From: JAJKIP01 sp040509055
GTDB lineage: Bacteria > Bacteroidota > Bacteroidia > Chitinophagales > Chitinophagaceae
Assembly: GCA_040509055.1 (NCBI GenBank)
Contig: JBEVLT010000326.1
Span: forward strand, 1-31,745
Length of the DNA: 31,745 nucleotides
Reading direction: 5' to 3'
Position 1 is the first letter of the stretch. Each line of letters begins with the position of its first letter. A program made the translations under genes and the position numbers. Below are positions 18,070 through 25,600 of the stretch, in pieces. The notes under the pieces are model-generated. The model worked only from the letters and a program-made list of their open reading frames with translations, ran no database searches and had not been told where the DNA came from.

Positions 18070-18402
18070 ATGGCAAAAAGCATTAAATCAGCCAAACTGT
18101 CAACAAATTCCCTGGTGGCGACAGCATCTGCAAGTTCAAAACCTGCATCTATTAATTTTACTTTCTCCTCCGGTATCGGGCAGGCCACGGCCTCGCTATT
18201 CCGCAATGGTGTGCTTATCAATATGCAAAGCATCAGCAGCAGCGGCGCCATCGGGTTTTCCGATGTGCAAAGCGGAGATGTTACTGCAATAAACGGTATT
18301 TGTACAGGACAAGCCGTTATCTCCGTAAGCGTACCCACCACCCCGGCGACTCCCAAGAAATTCAAAGCCGGATTAATTATCGGTGCTTTTTTAATTAACT
18401 GA
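18070..18402 (+). CDS. Small hypothetical protein, first gene of the pYEATS operon
   Basis: The 110-residue protein is unrecognised. It has no signal peptide or transmembrane helix. The first 30 residues are Ser/Ala/Lys-rich and probably disordered. Residues 38-85 look like beta strands around ATASLFRNGVLINMQSISSSG and FSDVQSGDVTAINGICTGQAVISVSV, and the tail is hydrophobic (FKAGLIIGAFLIN). The gene ends 11 bases before the next start and shares its transcript with the following two genes. Its LFRNG-containing stretch resembles a segment of the protein at 20636-21253, hinting at a common beta-sandwich fold (inference). A single Cys lies in NGICTG. Confidence 0.75.
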   Translation: MAKSIKSAKLSTNSLVATASASSKPASINFTFSSGIGQATASLFRNGVLINMQSISSSGAIGFSDVQSGDVTAINGICTGQAVISVSVPTTPATPKKFKAGLIIGAFLIN

Positions 18403-18413
18403 AATTGATGTAT

Positions 18414-19667
18414 ATGATTAACAAAGCTGCTGCCGTCTGGCTGGCTTTCCTGCTGTTTTTGTCGATGAATGCAAAGGCTCAGATAAAGCAAGTTCCAGGC
18501 CCAGTGCTTGCTACAGATTCATTGAAACTGTTAAAGCAAGCTCCCAACCCGGTTCCCAATCCCGTGCTTACTGCTGATTCCCTGGCTACCGGCAACTACA
18601 AAGATGTGCTGAACAGTTTTTTCCAGCTTGGCTTTGAAAAATTCACCGGTCCTGCTAAAGAGTTTAAGTTCACGGCTACACCTTTTGCGGTTATGGCAAA
18701 GCTGGATACTACTCTGCTGGTGGACACCAGCTACATCCGGTACAGAACCTTGCGGAACCTGAATTTCTCTTTTTCAGCAAAGCTGGACAGCTCCTTTAAA
18801 TTTAACGGGTTTTCATCCGGCATCAAATATGCGTTGATCAATAAAAGGGATGAGACCGTTTCAAGAGCCTTTGTTAATACGGTCCTGGGTAATGTGAGCA
18901 CCAAGCAGCTTTTTGCACTCAATAGCCTGATCTCAGAGCAGATATCAAAAATGCCTGAATCGGAAAAGAGCAAAGCTATACTGGATTATACTGACTTCAC
19001 AGACGGCGTGAAAAACTTCGGGGCGCTTAGCCAAGCGCTGCAGGATACGATCCTGGCCATTGCCGGGAGGGATGACGCCACTAAAACCCTGGCCCAAACG
19101 ATAGGGCGCAATAAAAATTTCAATCTCAAGAAAACAGCAGACAGCCTCTACCAGGACATGAAGGCCAATTTCAATAAAAATTTGTTGTGGACCATTGGCA
19201 TCAGCGATACCACCTACAAGGATGAGTTTATCTTCTCCAATATCGTGATCACATCGGAGTTGTTGCAGGGGTTGAACAACTACAACGAAAGAAAGAACGA
19301 CCTTGAGTTAAACATTAAGACTGCCCTGCAGTTGGTCGACGACAGCACCCGCAGCGGGCGTGATCTCAAGCGTGTCCTCTTTAGTTTTGAGCCGGGTATC
19401 AACCTGGCATTCAAGACCCGCGGTACAAAGAAAAGCTACCTCGAAATCAAATTCAGCGGCGGTTATTATCACAATTTCAGCTATTTGTACCAGGATGAAG
19501 AGCGCGACCGGTTTACCATGAATACCACCCTGCGCGTAAGAGTGTTCAGCGATATCTGGATTCCGCTGGATATCAAATACGATCCGAAAAGCGGCAACCT
19601 GTTTGGCTATCTCAACGTACGGGCCAACTTCAAGGCGCTCGGTAATGCAGCAAAACAATTATTCTGA
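18414..19667 (+). CDS. Secreted hypothetical protein with strand-rich C-terminus
   Basis: The 417-residue protein begins with a clear signal peptide (AAAVWLAFLLFLSMNAKAQ) and has no lipobox. Residues 28-58 contain two imperfect copies of a PVLATDSL/PVLTADSL segment. A middle region (about 145-260) is helical and polar. The last 100 residues alternate polar and hydrophobic residues (LFSFEPGINLAFKTRG, YLEIKFSGGYYHNFSYLY, TLRVRVFSDIWIPLDIKYD, LFGYLNVRANFKAL) and end in Phe, a pattern that fits several outer-membrane beta-strands. I do not recognise a family. The ATG at 18414 places the hydrophobic core best; ATG 18408 is also possible. It begins 11 bases after the small gene and ends 8 bases before the pYEATS gene, so all three are probably one operon. 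Confidence 0.82.
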   Translation: MINKAAAVWLAFLLFLSMNAKAQIKQVPGPVLATDSLKLLKQAPNPVPNPVLTADSLATGNYKDVLNSFFQLGFEKFTGPAKEFKFTATPFAVMAKLDTTLLVDTSYIRYRTLRNLNFSFSAKLDSSFKFNGFSSGIKYALINKRDETVSRAFVNTVLGNVSTKQLFALNSLISEQISKMPESEKSKAILDYTDFTDGVKNFGALSQALQDTILAIAGRDDATKTLAQTIGRNKNFNLKKTADSLYQDMKANFNKNLLWTIGISDTTYKDEFIFSNIVITSELLQGLNNYNERKNDLELNIKTALQLVDDSTRSGRDLKRVLFSFEPGINLAFKTRGTKKSYLEIKFSGGYYHNFSYLYQDEERDRFTMNTTLRVRVFSDIWIPLDIKYDPKSGNLFGYLNVRANFKALGNAAKQLF

Positions 19668-19675
19668 TTTAAATC

Positions 19676-20503
19676 ATGGTTATGAGTATCGGAAAAACTC
19701 CTTCACCTTTTTTAGTGGTTTTCACAATCCTTGCGATAGCAGGATTGGTTTTCGGCGGCATTAAGTTGATACAGTCTTCCGGTAAGGTATATGAACAATC
19801 TTACCTGCAGTCTGAAAAGCTAATGGAGAAGATGCTTGATTCCTCCTTCAATAAGCAGCCCTTTATTGTTTCTCCAAGCTACGGCACCATCAAAGACGGA
19901 TATGCGCAGGCGACTACCCTGTTCCTGATTGCCCTGGGAATTTTTTTATTCTTTTTCCTGTTTCCACGACTTCAAAACCTTTCCATCGGGCCCACAGGTA
20001 TCAGCGTAACATTGAAGGACGTTCAGCAAAACGTAGAGTTGCTGATGAAGCAAGCCAACGCGGTCCAGGGGGAAATCGCCGGTAAAGGAGGTTCAACCAC
20101 AAAAAATCCCGTGCGTGCAGTAGAAAGCAAACCGGTAACCAGTGAACTGGTGGATAACGATGACCCGCAAAAGGGCAAATGGGGAGGCCGGGATGTCGAT
20201 AATTTCAGGGAAATTTCTGCAAAAGTGAAGAATACTCCCTGGCATGGATTTTACGAGGTGACCATCACCGTGGCAAGTACGAGTGCAAAATTTCCTCTCG
20301 AAGGCCTTGTCAGATTCCATTTGCACAACACGTTTAAAAATGCAGATCCGGTCATCACCGCCCGCGATAACAAGGCCGTTTTAAAATTGTCAAAGGTCTA
20401 CGGCGCTTTTACGGTAGGAGCCGAAGCGGATGAAGGCCGCACAAAACTCGAGCTGGACCTTTCTACGATTGAAGGTGCACCGGAGGATTTTTTGACCAGC
20501 TAA
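19676..20503 (+). CDS. Two-transmembrane protein with C-terminal prokaryotic YEATS-like domain
   Basis: The 275-residue protein has a membrane helix at about 11-33 and another at about 77-97, with about 45 residues between them that include the helical stretch YEQSYLQSEKLMEKMLDSSF. A coiled or flexible linker follows (about 110-160), then a domain at about 165-275 with the signatures KGKWGG, FYEVTITV, LVRFHLHNTF, GAFTVGAE and KLELDLS. I recognise these as those of the prokaryotic YEATS (pYEATS) group, a beta-sandwich domain related to eukaryotic acyl-lysine readers and reported by comparative genomics in membrane-linked signalling or conflict proteins. Both termini are likely cytoplasmic, so the domain would face the cytosol. 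It closes the three-gene operon that starts at 18070. The ligand is unknown. Confidence 0.8.
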   Translation: MVMSIGKTPSPFLVVFTILAIAGLVFGGIKLIQSSGKVYEQSYLQSEKLMEKMLDSSFNKQPFIVSPSYGTIKDGYAQATTLFLIALGIFLFFFLFPRLQNLSIGPTGISVTLKDVQQNVELLMKQANAVQGEIAGKGGSTTKNPVRAVESKPVTSELVDNDDPQKGKWGGRDVDNFREISAKVKNTPWHGFYEVTITVASTSAKFPLEGLVRFHLHNTFKNADPVITARDNKAVLKLSKVYGAFTVGAEADEGRTKLELDLSTIEGAPEDFLTS

Positions 20504-20529
20504 TTAAGTTCTTTTTAGCATATCGGGGA

Positions 20530-20547
20530 ATGTTCCTGTTTTTTTTA
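20530..20547 (+). terminator. Weak terminator candidate after the pYEATS gene
   Basis: The short palindrome GGAATGTTCC is followed by TG and a run of eight T. The stem is short, so termination is possible but not secure. Confidence 0.3.
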
Positions 20548-20573
20548 GCCTGCAAAACATGGTAGCTCACCTC

Positions 20574-20604
20574 TTGCACAACCAGGACGGATTTATTATT
20601 TTGG
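20574..20604 (+). promoter_or_regulatory. Promoter of the conserved hypothetical gene at 20636
   Basis: TTG at 20574-20576, a 20-base spacer, then TATTTTGG at 20597-20604. Spacing is ideal and the -7 box has one mismatch; it lies 31 bases before the ATG. This makes the next gene a separate transcription unit. Confidence 0.5.
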
Positions 20605-20635
20605 ACGAATTCGCTCAAAATAATAACCAACCACC

Positions 20636-21253
20636 ATGTTTCACACCCGGCTCAATTTTATCAACCGCTCCAAAGACAGCAACGATTCGCAGATCCTCCT
20701 GTTCCAGAAAAACGAAGCCATGCCCGGCGCCGCTGCCGTGTCATGGCGGGTGATTGCGGATTGCAAACCCGGGCAGAGTGCATCCTTCAAGTTCAGCCGA
20801 GACCTCACGATAGCGGCCAGCGACAGCTATGGCACATTCACCGAACAACAGCCGGCTGCCAACCGCCAGCGGTTCACGCTTACCAAGGACGCAACTGGAA
20901 CGAAAGTGCTTACCGCCGATGATTCGGGGCATCCCCGCTCCATCAGTTTTGTAAACGACCTGGAAAAAGATCCGGCTAATGTCAACCTGTACCGCAACGG
21001 GCGACTGGTGGCCATAGCCGCAGGCGTGGCATCCGGGCGGGAGGTAGCCTTTGGTTTGTCCGACTCACTATGGATCGGCGCGGTCACCCTGGTGGAAGAG
21101 GGGGTGATCCTTCATCCGGCGATCATCGACAGCATCCGGCAAAAGCTCATTCTTACAAATATTGCAAGCGCGGATCTGGTTATGTCAGGTGGGGGAGTGG
21201 GTCCTGGTGCAAAGCCCTTTGAGTTTGCGCTGGAGAACGTGGTGTATGCGTGA
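20636..21253 (+). CDS. Conserved hypothetical protein with GGGVGPG...PFEFALENV tail
   Basis: The 205-residue protein has no signal peptide or membrane helix. It begins FINRSKDSNDSQILLFQKNEA, followed by VSWRVIADCKPGQSASFKF and ASDSYGTFTEQQPAANRQRF; the second half has VNLYRNGRLVAIAAGV, SLWIGAVTLVEEGVI and ends GGGVGPGAKPFEFALENVVYA. I recall bacterial hypothetical proteins with this set of motifs (sometimes mislabelled as LigA-type dioxygenases), without a known function. It appears all-beta, perhaps two sandwich domains. It has its own promoter and converges on the DUF1080 gene 23 bases away. No catalytic motif is evident. Confidence 0.8.
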   Translation: MFHTRLNFINRSKDSNDSQILLFQKNEAMPGAAAVSWRVIADCKPGQSASFKFSRDLTIAASDSYGTFTEQQPAANRQRFTLTKDATGTKVLTADDSGHPRSISFVNDLEKDPANVNLYRNGRLVAIAAGVASGREVAFGLSDSLWIGAVTLVEEGVILHPAIIDSIRQKLILTNIASADLVMSGGGVGPGAKPFEFALENVVYA

Positions 21254-21276
21254 GGTACTCAATCCAATCTTCATGA

Positions 21277-22167
21277 CTAATACCTGCACTGGCTCATATC
21301 CGGTTTCCGGTAATAGCTTTTGTAATTCTTTGCCTTCGGGTCGGTGCATCCGGCCAGGTTCAACAGTTCCATGCGGCGGAAATCGACCGGCTGGCTTTCG
21401 GCCTGCAGCGCGAGATAGCCTTCCTTCAGCGGCATGCCGGCCTGTTTGATCCAGGTCACCGAATCGGTGATATGCCCGGCCGTCCAGGTCATCCCGGCAT
21501 TTACGAACCCGCCGCCGATCTGCGGATGTGTATAGGTCAGCACCGTATCGCCTTCGATGATATGACGGATCAGCGAGTCGCCATACACTTCTATTTCCGC
21601 GTTCATCCACCGGTCCAGGCCATAGATTTTGGAGGAAGAAGTAATGCAGTGATCGGGATGGATGCTGCCGTTGATCTGTACCTGGGTACCGGGCGTACAC
21701 AGGTTGCCTGTGGGCTGGTCTGCCAGCAGCTGCATTTCCAGCGACACCGGGAATTCCTGGTCTGCATCAACGCTTTGAGCGGATTGGGAGTGCAGCATCA
21801 CACCGCTGTTCTTATCGGCCCAGATGGGTGCGCCGGGTGTCTGCTTGCCGGTGAAGCGGTACTGGAACCGCAGCTTGTAATACGAATACGGCGTGCGGTA
21901 GTACAGGTGGCCGAACTTGTGGTCGAAAGAGTCATATTGATCGTACACCACCCGCAGCATGCTGTCCTGTACGCGGAAGGTGTTTTTGTAGTTATCGTTC
22001 AGCGGCCGGCCGGTGATCTTGATGTCCCAGCCATCCAGGTTGGCGCCGTTGAAGAGGGATACCCATTCTTCGGAACCGGTATCCTTTTTATGTTCGGTGC
22101 AGCTTTGGAACAGCAGGCTAAGCAGTAAGAGACCTGTAGCAATCGGGAGGTTGATTTTTGTACGCAT
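21277..22167 (-). CDS. DUF1080 (3-keto-disaccharide hydrolase-like) lipoprotein
   Basis: The 296-residue protein has a lipoprotein signal with lipobox LFQSC (Cys23), then a DUF1080 concanavalin-like jelly roll opening with WVSLFNGANLDGWDIKITG (about 35-53). It continues with the family's SYYKLRFQYRF, NSGVMLHS, EMQLL, WMNAEIEVYGDSLIRHIIEGD and LKEGYLALQAESQPVDFRRMELL. Some members hydrolyse 3-keto-glucosides; others are unassigned, so substrate is open. The final 23 residues (CTDPKAKNYKSYYRKPDMSQCRY) resemble the CTDPxAxNY...DxxxCxY motif found at C-termini of Bacteroidota surface proteins. It stands alone on the minus strand. Confidence 0.9.
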   Translation of the reverse strand: MRTKINLPIATGLLLLSLLFQSCTEHKKDTGSEEWVSLFNGANLDGWDIKITGRPLNDNYKNTFRVQDSMLRVVYDQYDSFDHKFGHLYYRTPYSYYKLRFQYRFTGKQTPGAPIWADKNSGVMLHSQSAQSVDADQEFPVSLEMQLLADQPTGNLCTPGTQVQINGSIHPDHCITSSSKIYGLDRWMNAEIEVYGDSLIRHIIEGDTVLTYTHPQIGGGFVNAGMTWTAGHITDSVTWIKQAGMPLKEGYLALQAESQPVDFRRMELLNLAGCTDPKAKNYKSYYRKPDMSQCRY

Positions 22168-22201
22168 GGCGGGATCGTTAGGCTGGTGAATGATGCGGTT
22201 T

Positions 22202-22209
22202 TAAAGATA
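22202..22209 (-). promoter_or_regulatory. -7 box for the DUF1080 gene
   Basis: The minus strand reads TATCTTTA, one mismatch from TAnnTTTG, 34 bases before the start. No exact TTG is seen at -33 (a CTG is near the right distance). Confidence 0.4.
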
Positions 22210-22262
22210 ATCGTTTTGATCAGCTTTTCAGTAAGGATTGCGTCGCTATAAACGGGCCTGCC

Positions 22263-22292
22263 TTGCTTTATTGCTCCATAACCTGTAATTTG
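22263..22292 (+). promoter_or_regulatory. Promoter of the 22331-24516 gene pair
   Basis: TTG at 22263-22265, a 20-base spacer, then TAATTTG at 22286-22292, a -7 box shortened by one base. It lies 38 bases before the ATG at 22331. Confidence 0.45.
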
Positions 22293-22330
22293 TATACGAT
22301 CCACCGCCCCAAAAACCATAAACCTCTGCT

Positions 22331-22711
22331 ATGTCGTACACTACCCTGCCCGCCGGCCCGCAGCAGGCCATACAAAAACTGAAACAGATCGTCAGCCAGC
22401 CCGATATGACTGTCCTGCTCGTATTCGGTAAGGATGAAACCGCCAGGAATGCCCGTGCATACAGCAAGGCGCTGGCGGAGATCGACGACTATGTGTCCGT
22501 CGCTTTCGTGGAAGCGGCCGAGCCGGATGACCTGCTGCCTTACCTGCGGCAATTGCCCGACCCGAAAGTGAGCCTGAACAGCCTGGATGGTTCTATCGCC
22601 CTTTCCATTAGTCCCGGCACCAGCTCACCGGCTTACCTGGTGAGCCGTGCCCAATTCGAACATGCCAAAGGCTATATCAAAACGGCTATCCTTCGCGCCA
22701 TGGCCATTTAA
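22331..22711 (+). CDS. Hypothetical soluble alpha/beta protein, first of a gene pair
   Basis: The 126-residue protein has no signal peptide or membrane helix, so it should be cytoplasmic. Alternating elements (helix QQAIQKLKQIVSQ, strand MTVLLVFGKD, helix TARNARAYSKALAEI, strand YVSVAFVEAA, helix PDDLLPYLRQL, strands VSLNSLDGSIALSI) suggest a small alpha/beta fold somewhat like thioredoxin, but no CxxC or other active-site motif is present. I do not recognise a family. It is followed after 29 bases by a large secreted protein and probably shares its transcript, which is an unusual pairing of cytoplasmic and exported partners. Confidence 0.75.
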   Translation: MSYTTLPAGPQQAIQKLKQIVSQPDMTVLLVFGKDETARNARAYSKALAEIDDYVSVAFVEAAEPDDLLPYLRQLPDPKVSLNSLDGSIALSISPGTSSPAYLVSRAQFEHAKGYIKTAILRAMAI

Positions 22712-22740
22712 TTTTCCTGCAACCTTTCAATCCCTGCATT

Positions 22741-24516
22741 ATGCGTAAAATCATTGGCCTTGCCGGTCTTTTCCTGATTGGAACCATTGCTCGCGCGCAG
22801 CTGCTCCGCATTCATGAGCAGGACCCGGACAATAAATCGTACAGCAATATCCGGTATGCGGATATCAACAGCACGATCCGCCTGGAGCTGGACACGGCTG
22901 CGTTATATGCGCGCATCAGCAAGGCCGGCCTGCAGCCTTACCCCTCCGATGTGTCGACACTGCTGTCTATCCTGGTGCAGGCGCTGGCAAAGAAAAACGA
23001 GATGCTGGAAGAATTCGATGCGGCCATCCGCAGCCACAGAACCACTATCGACCCGCAGGCAGCGGCAGCCGAAGCTGCACGGTTCAATGCCCGGATCCGC
23101 AAGATCGCCGGCGAGATCGTGGCGCTCTTTGATGCCGACCCGGTGCTGGAACTATATTATGCCGAAGAAACCGATCTGCGCCTCATTGCACCCCTGTATC
23201 CGGCGCTGGAGCGGCGCATCCGCGACCTGGAGCGCGACCTTGCGACCGCCGATGCGGCTGCCGTTCGTATTCGCCTGGGCGGGTGGCTGGTGCACAAGGG
23301 GCAGCCCGTGCCGCTGCATTTCACGGGGCTGGACAGCCTGCCCCGCGGCGAATTCTATGAGCTGGACCGCTGGCGCTTCCTGCCTACAGAAGCACAGCTG
23401 GAAGAACTGGAAAAGCTGCAGCAACTGGCAAGGACCAGTGCGCTGAAAGAAGCCAGCCTGAAGGAACTGCTGGTGGATACCTACCTGAAAGAATTTGGCA
23501 ACCTGCTGCGCCAAAGCCTGGAGACGGCCGCTGCGTCTTTTGAAGAAGAAGCCCGGCGGCTGGTGGACAACAGCGCTGCCGGTCCGCTCAAGGCAACGCT
23601 GGAGCAGCTGCTGGCCGATGGCGACCGCCTGGAAACCCTGCTGAAAGAACGGATCGCTTATTATGGCAGCATCAGGAGCAACACGGCATTTACCCTGGCC
23701 GGCTTGCTGGCCGGTGTGCGAACCGACCTTACTACGATCGGCGCTTTGCAGAAAAATATTGTCGCCTCCGTCAAACGCCTGAAAACAGAGGTAGCGGCTG
23801 CCGGCGCGGCCGTACAGGACCTGTCGCGGGAGCTGCTGGCGCTGGCAGAACAAAAGTTAACAACCGCTGCCGCCTCGTTCCTGGAGGCCAGCAGCCTGGA
23901 CCGGCTGGCTGCCACGGCGCGCATCGATGTGCTCGCGCTTTCGTTCAGCGACAAGGTGCTGGCGTTAAGCATCAAAGAGCTGCCGGCCGATATGTCGACC
24001 GACCTGCGCTATGCCGGTCAGCGGGAGGTGGGCGACCGCGTGGAAGTAAAGCTGGTGGTGACCGGTGGTGCCGACCAGCGGCAGCTGTTGCAGGAAATGG
24101 CAGGTATCGCCCTGTACCGCATTGCTCCGCACCTGGAGGGTACGGTCGGCGTCATCTTCGCTCACCCGCTGCGGACCACGCAGGTAAAAAAGGATTTCCA
24201 GATGGCGCCGTATTACAACCTCCTGTTCAAAGGCATGCTGGGCATGTCGGGTCGCTGGAAGCGGCGTTCCGCTCTTCCCAATACCCTGCTCGATTTGAGC
24301 TTCGGGCTGCACGTGTCCTCGCCCGACTTCAACAAAGACGATGTGCCGGAGCTGGGGGTAGGCCTGGTGGCCTCCACGCTGCGGGACTACCTGCAGTTTG
24401 GCTGGGCTTACAATGTATTCGAAGGCGGACCGTATTTGTTTTTCGGGTTGCGGCTGCCGGTGCCGTCGATGAACTTTGGAGGGAATGGAAATGGTGCGGG
24501 GGCGATCGATCGATAG
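22741..24516 (+). CDS. Large exported coiled-coil protein with C-terminal strands
   Basis: The 591-residue protein begins with a signal peptide (MRKIIGLAGLFLIGTIARAQ, cleavage near 20) and has no lipobox. Residues 50-420 are dominated by long amphipathic helices rich in Ala, Leu, Glu and Arg (for example AAAEAARFNARIRKIAGEI, LERRIRDLERDLATADAA, LETAAASFEEEARRL), suggesting an extended or bundled coiled-coil domain. A beta-rich part follows from about 430 (VGDRVEVKLVVTGG, LEGTVGVIFAHPLRT, LLDLSFGLHVSS, ELGVGLVAST, YLFFGLRLPV) and looks like membrane-type strands, ending in a Gly/Asn-rich tail. No known family recognised. Its architecture (signal peptide, helical middle, strand-rich end) parallels the protein at 18414-19667, though I see no sequence similarity. 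Confidence 0.8.
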   Translation: MRKIIGLAGLFLIGTIARAQLLRIHEQDPDNKSYSNIRYADINSTIRLELDTAALYARISKAGLQPYPSDVSTLLSILVQALAKKNEMLEEFDAAIRSHRTTIDPQAAAAEAARFNARIRKIAGEIVALFDADPVLELYYAEETDLRLIAPLYPALERRIRDLERDLATADAAAVRIRLGGWLVHKGQPVPLHFTGLDSLPRGEFYELDRWRFLPTEAQLEELEKLQQLARTSALKEASLKELLVDTYLKEFGNLLRQSLETAAASFEEEARRLVDNSAAGPLKATLEQLLADGDRLETLLKERIAYYGSIRSNTAFTLAGLLAGVRTDLTTIGALQKNIVASVKRLKTEVAAAGAAVQDLSRELLALAEQKLTTAAASFLEASSLDRLAATARIDVLALSFSDKVLALSIKELPADMSTDLRYAGQREVGDRVEVKLVVTGGADQRQLLQEMAGIALYRIAPHLEGTVGVIFAHPLRTTQVKKDFQMAPYYNLLFKGMLGMSGRWKRRSALPNTLLDLSFGLHVSSPDFNKDDVPELGVGLVASTLRDYLQFGWAYNVFEGGPYLFFGLRLPVPSMNFGGNGNGAGAIDR

Positions 24517-25012
24517 AAAAAAGATTGTGCTCGCAGGTATTCCTCAATCGTTTGTGTTGCGCCGGAAAAGTGATAGACCAAAAATCGGAGAAGAGCCTTT
24601 GAACACTCTTGCTGGTTATGATGATAGCATTGGAACACTCTATGTGTGCACTGATGTAACTTCCACAATTTTACGGTTCTTCACCGTAAGTGATTAACAA
24701 GACGGGGGCTAATAATTATATCGGAAGAAGAGCGAAAAGCGTTTGTTTTATCATTTCGGACCAATACTACTGCTGAACCTTCATCGTATATTCAGAATGA
24801 GAAGAGATGAGGCTGATCAATAGACAAAAAACAGATTTAAGTACTGGCTATTGTCTTCAGCTATTCGAATACTATATCATCAGGATCTTCCGGGAAGAGT
24901 TAACCCTTGTCGCAAACCACCTCCCCTTTGTCGTGTCTCCCCTTCCCCATGTGAAAAATCCAACCAATCTTTGCACTGTCAACAACCCCTAACGATTTTA
25001 AAACATACCAGC
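24517..25012. other. AT-richer gap without recognisable gene
   Basis: About 496 bases. Short frames at 24476-24697 and 24807-24992 have no domain and no usable upstream signal. A small hairpin (TTACGG at 24671-24676 with CCGTAA at 24684-24689) and two copies of GAACACTCT near 24601-24642 are the only structures noted. An imperfect -7 box (AATCTTTG, 24966-24973) precedes the next gene. It could be decayed coding DNA, but I cannot identify a source. Confidence 0.4.
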
Positions 25013-25438
25013 ATGGAACAACAGCAAAAAACAATTATTACGATAGAAGCTACTGTCAACGCACCCGTAGCCAAAGTATGGGACTACTGGAACCAGCCGG
25101 AGCATATCACTCAATGGGCCTTTGCTTCCGACGACTGGCATGCCCCCTGGGCAAAGAACGATCTCCGTGCCGGCGGCAGCTTCAGTTCCCGCATGGAAGC
25201 CAAAGACGGCAGCATGGGCTTCGACTTCGGCGGTGTGTACGATGAAGTAAGGGAGCATGAATACATTGAATACACGCTTGGCGATGGCCGTAAAGTGACC
25301 ATACAGTTCGACGCCGATGGCGATACCACGCAGGTGACCGAAAGCTTTGAAGCGGAAGGCACCCACCCGGCGGACTTCCAGCGTGCGGGCTGGCAGGCGA
25401 TCCTGGACAACTTTAAGAAATATACCGAAGCAAACTGA
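25013..25438 (+). CDS. SRPBCC/AHSA1-domain protein
   Basis: The 141-residue protein has the AHSA1-type SRPBCC fold: IEATVNAPVAKVWDYWNQPEHITQWAF at residues 8-34, GGSFSSRMEAKDGSMGFDFGGVYDEV, and the C-terminal helix AGWQAILDNFKKYTEA. Members bind small hydrophobic ligands in a helix-grip pocket; in bacteria their specific functions are mostly unknown. Translation is placed at the ATG at 25013, because the frame upstream is low-complexity and lacks conserved sequence. It ends just before a GCAA-loop hairpin (25459-25482), so it is probably a single-gene unit, followed by an AraC regulator on the same strand. Confidence 0.9.
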   Translation: MEQQQKTIITIEATVNAPVAKVWDYWNQPEHITQWAFASDDWHAPWAKNDLRAGGSFSSRMEAKDGSMGFDFGGVYDEVREHEYIEYTLGDGRKVTIQFDADGDTTQVTESFEAEGTHPADFQRAGWQAILDNFKKYTEAN

Positions 25439-25458
25439 GTGCATTGAACGATCTGTTG

Positions 25459-25482
25459 ACGTTCCGGCGCAAGCCGGAGCGT
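25459..25482 (+). terminator. Hairpin with GCAA tetraloop after the SRPBCC gene
   Basis: ACGTTCCGGC (25459-25468) pairs with GCCGGAGCGT (25473-25482) around a GCAA loop, with one T-G pair. It begins 20 bases after the stop. The T-run is poor, so termination is likely but not certain. Confidence 0.5.
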
Positions 25483-25600
25483 TTATGCTATGCTTTTGCA
25501 TATACCGGCGAAAATTTCCTGCCAATTCTTTGCAGCTGTTTCCCCTGCCTGTAAAAGCAGTATCATTGTGCTTCCCGTGTACCTGCACGGAATCGGCATC

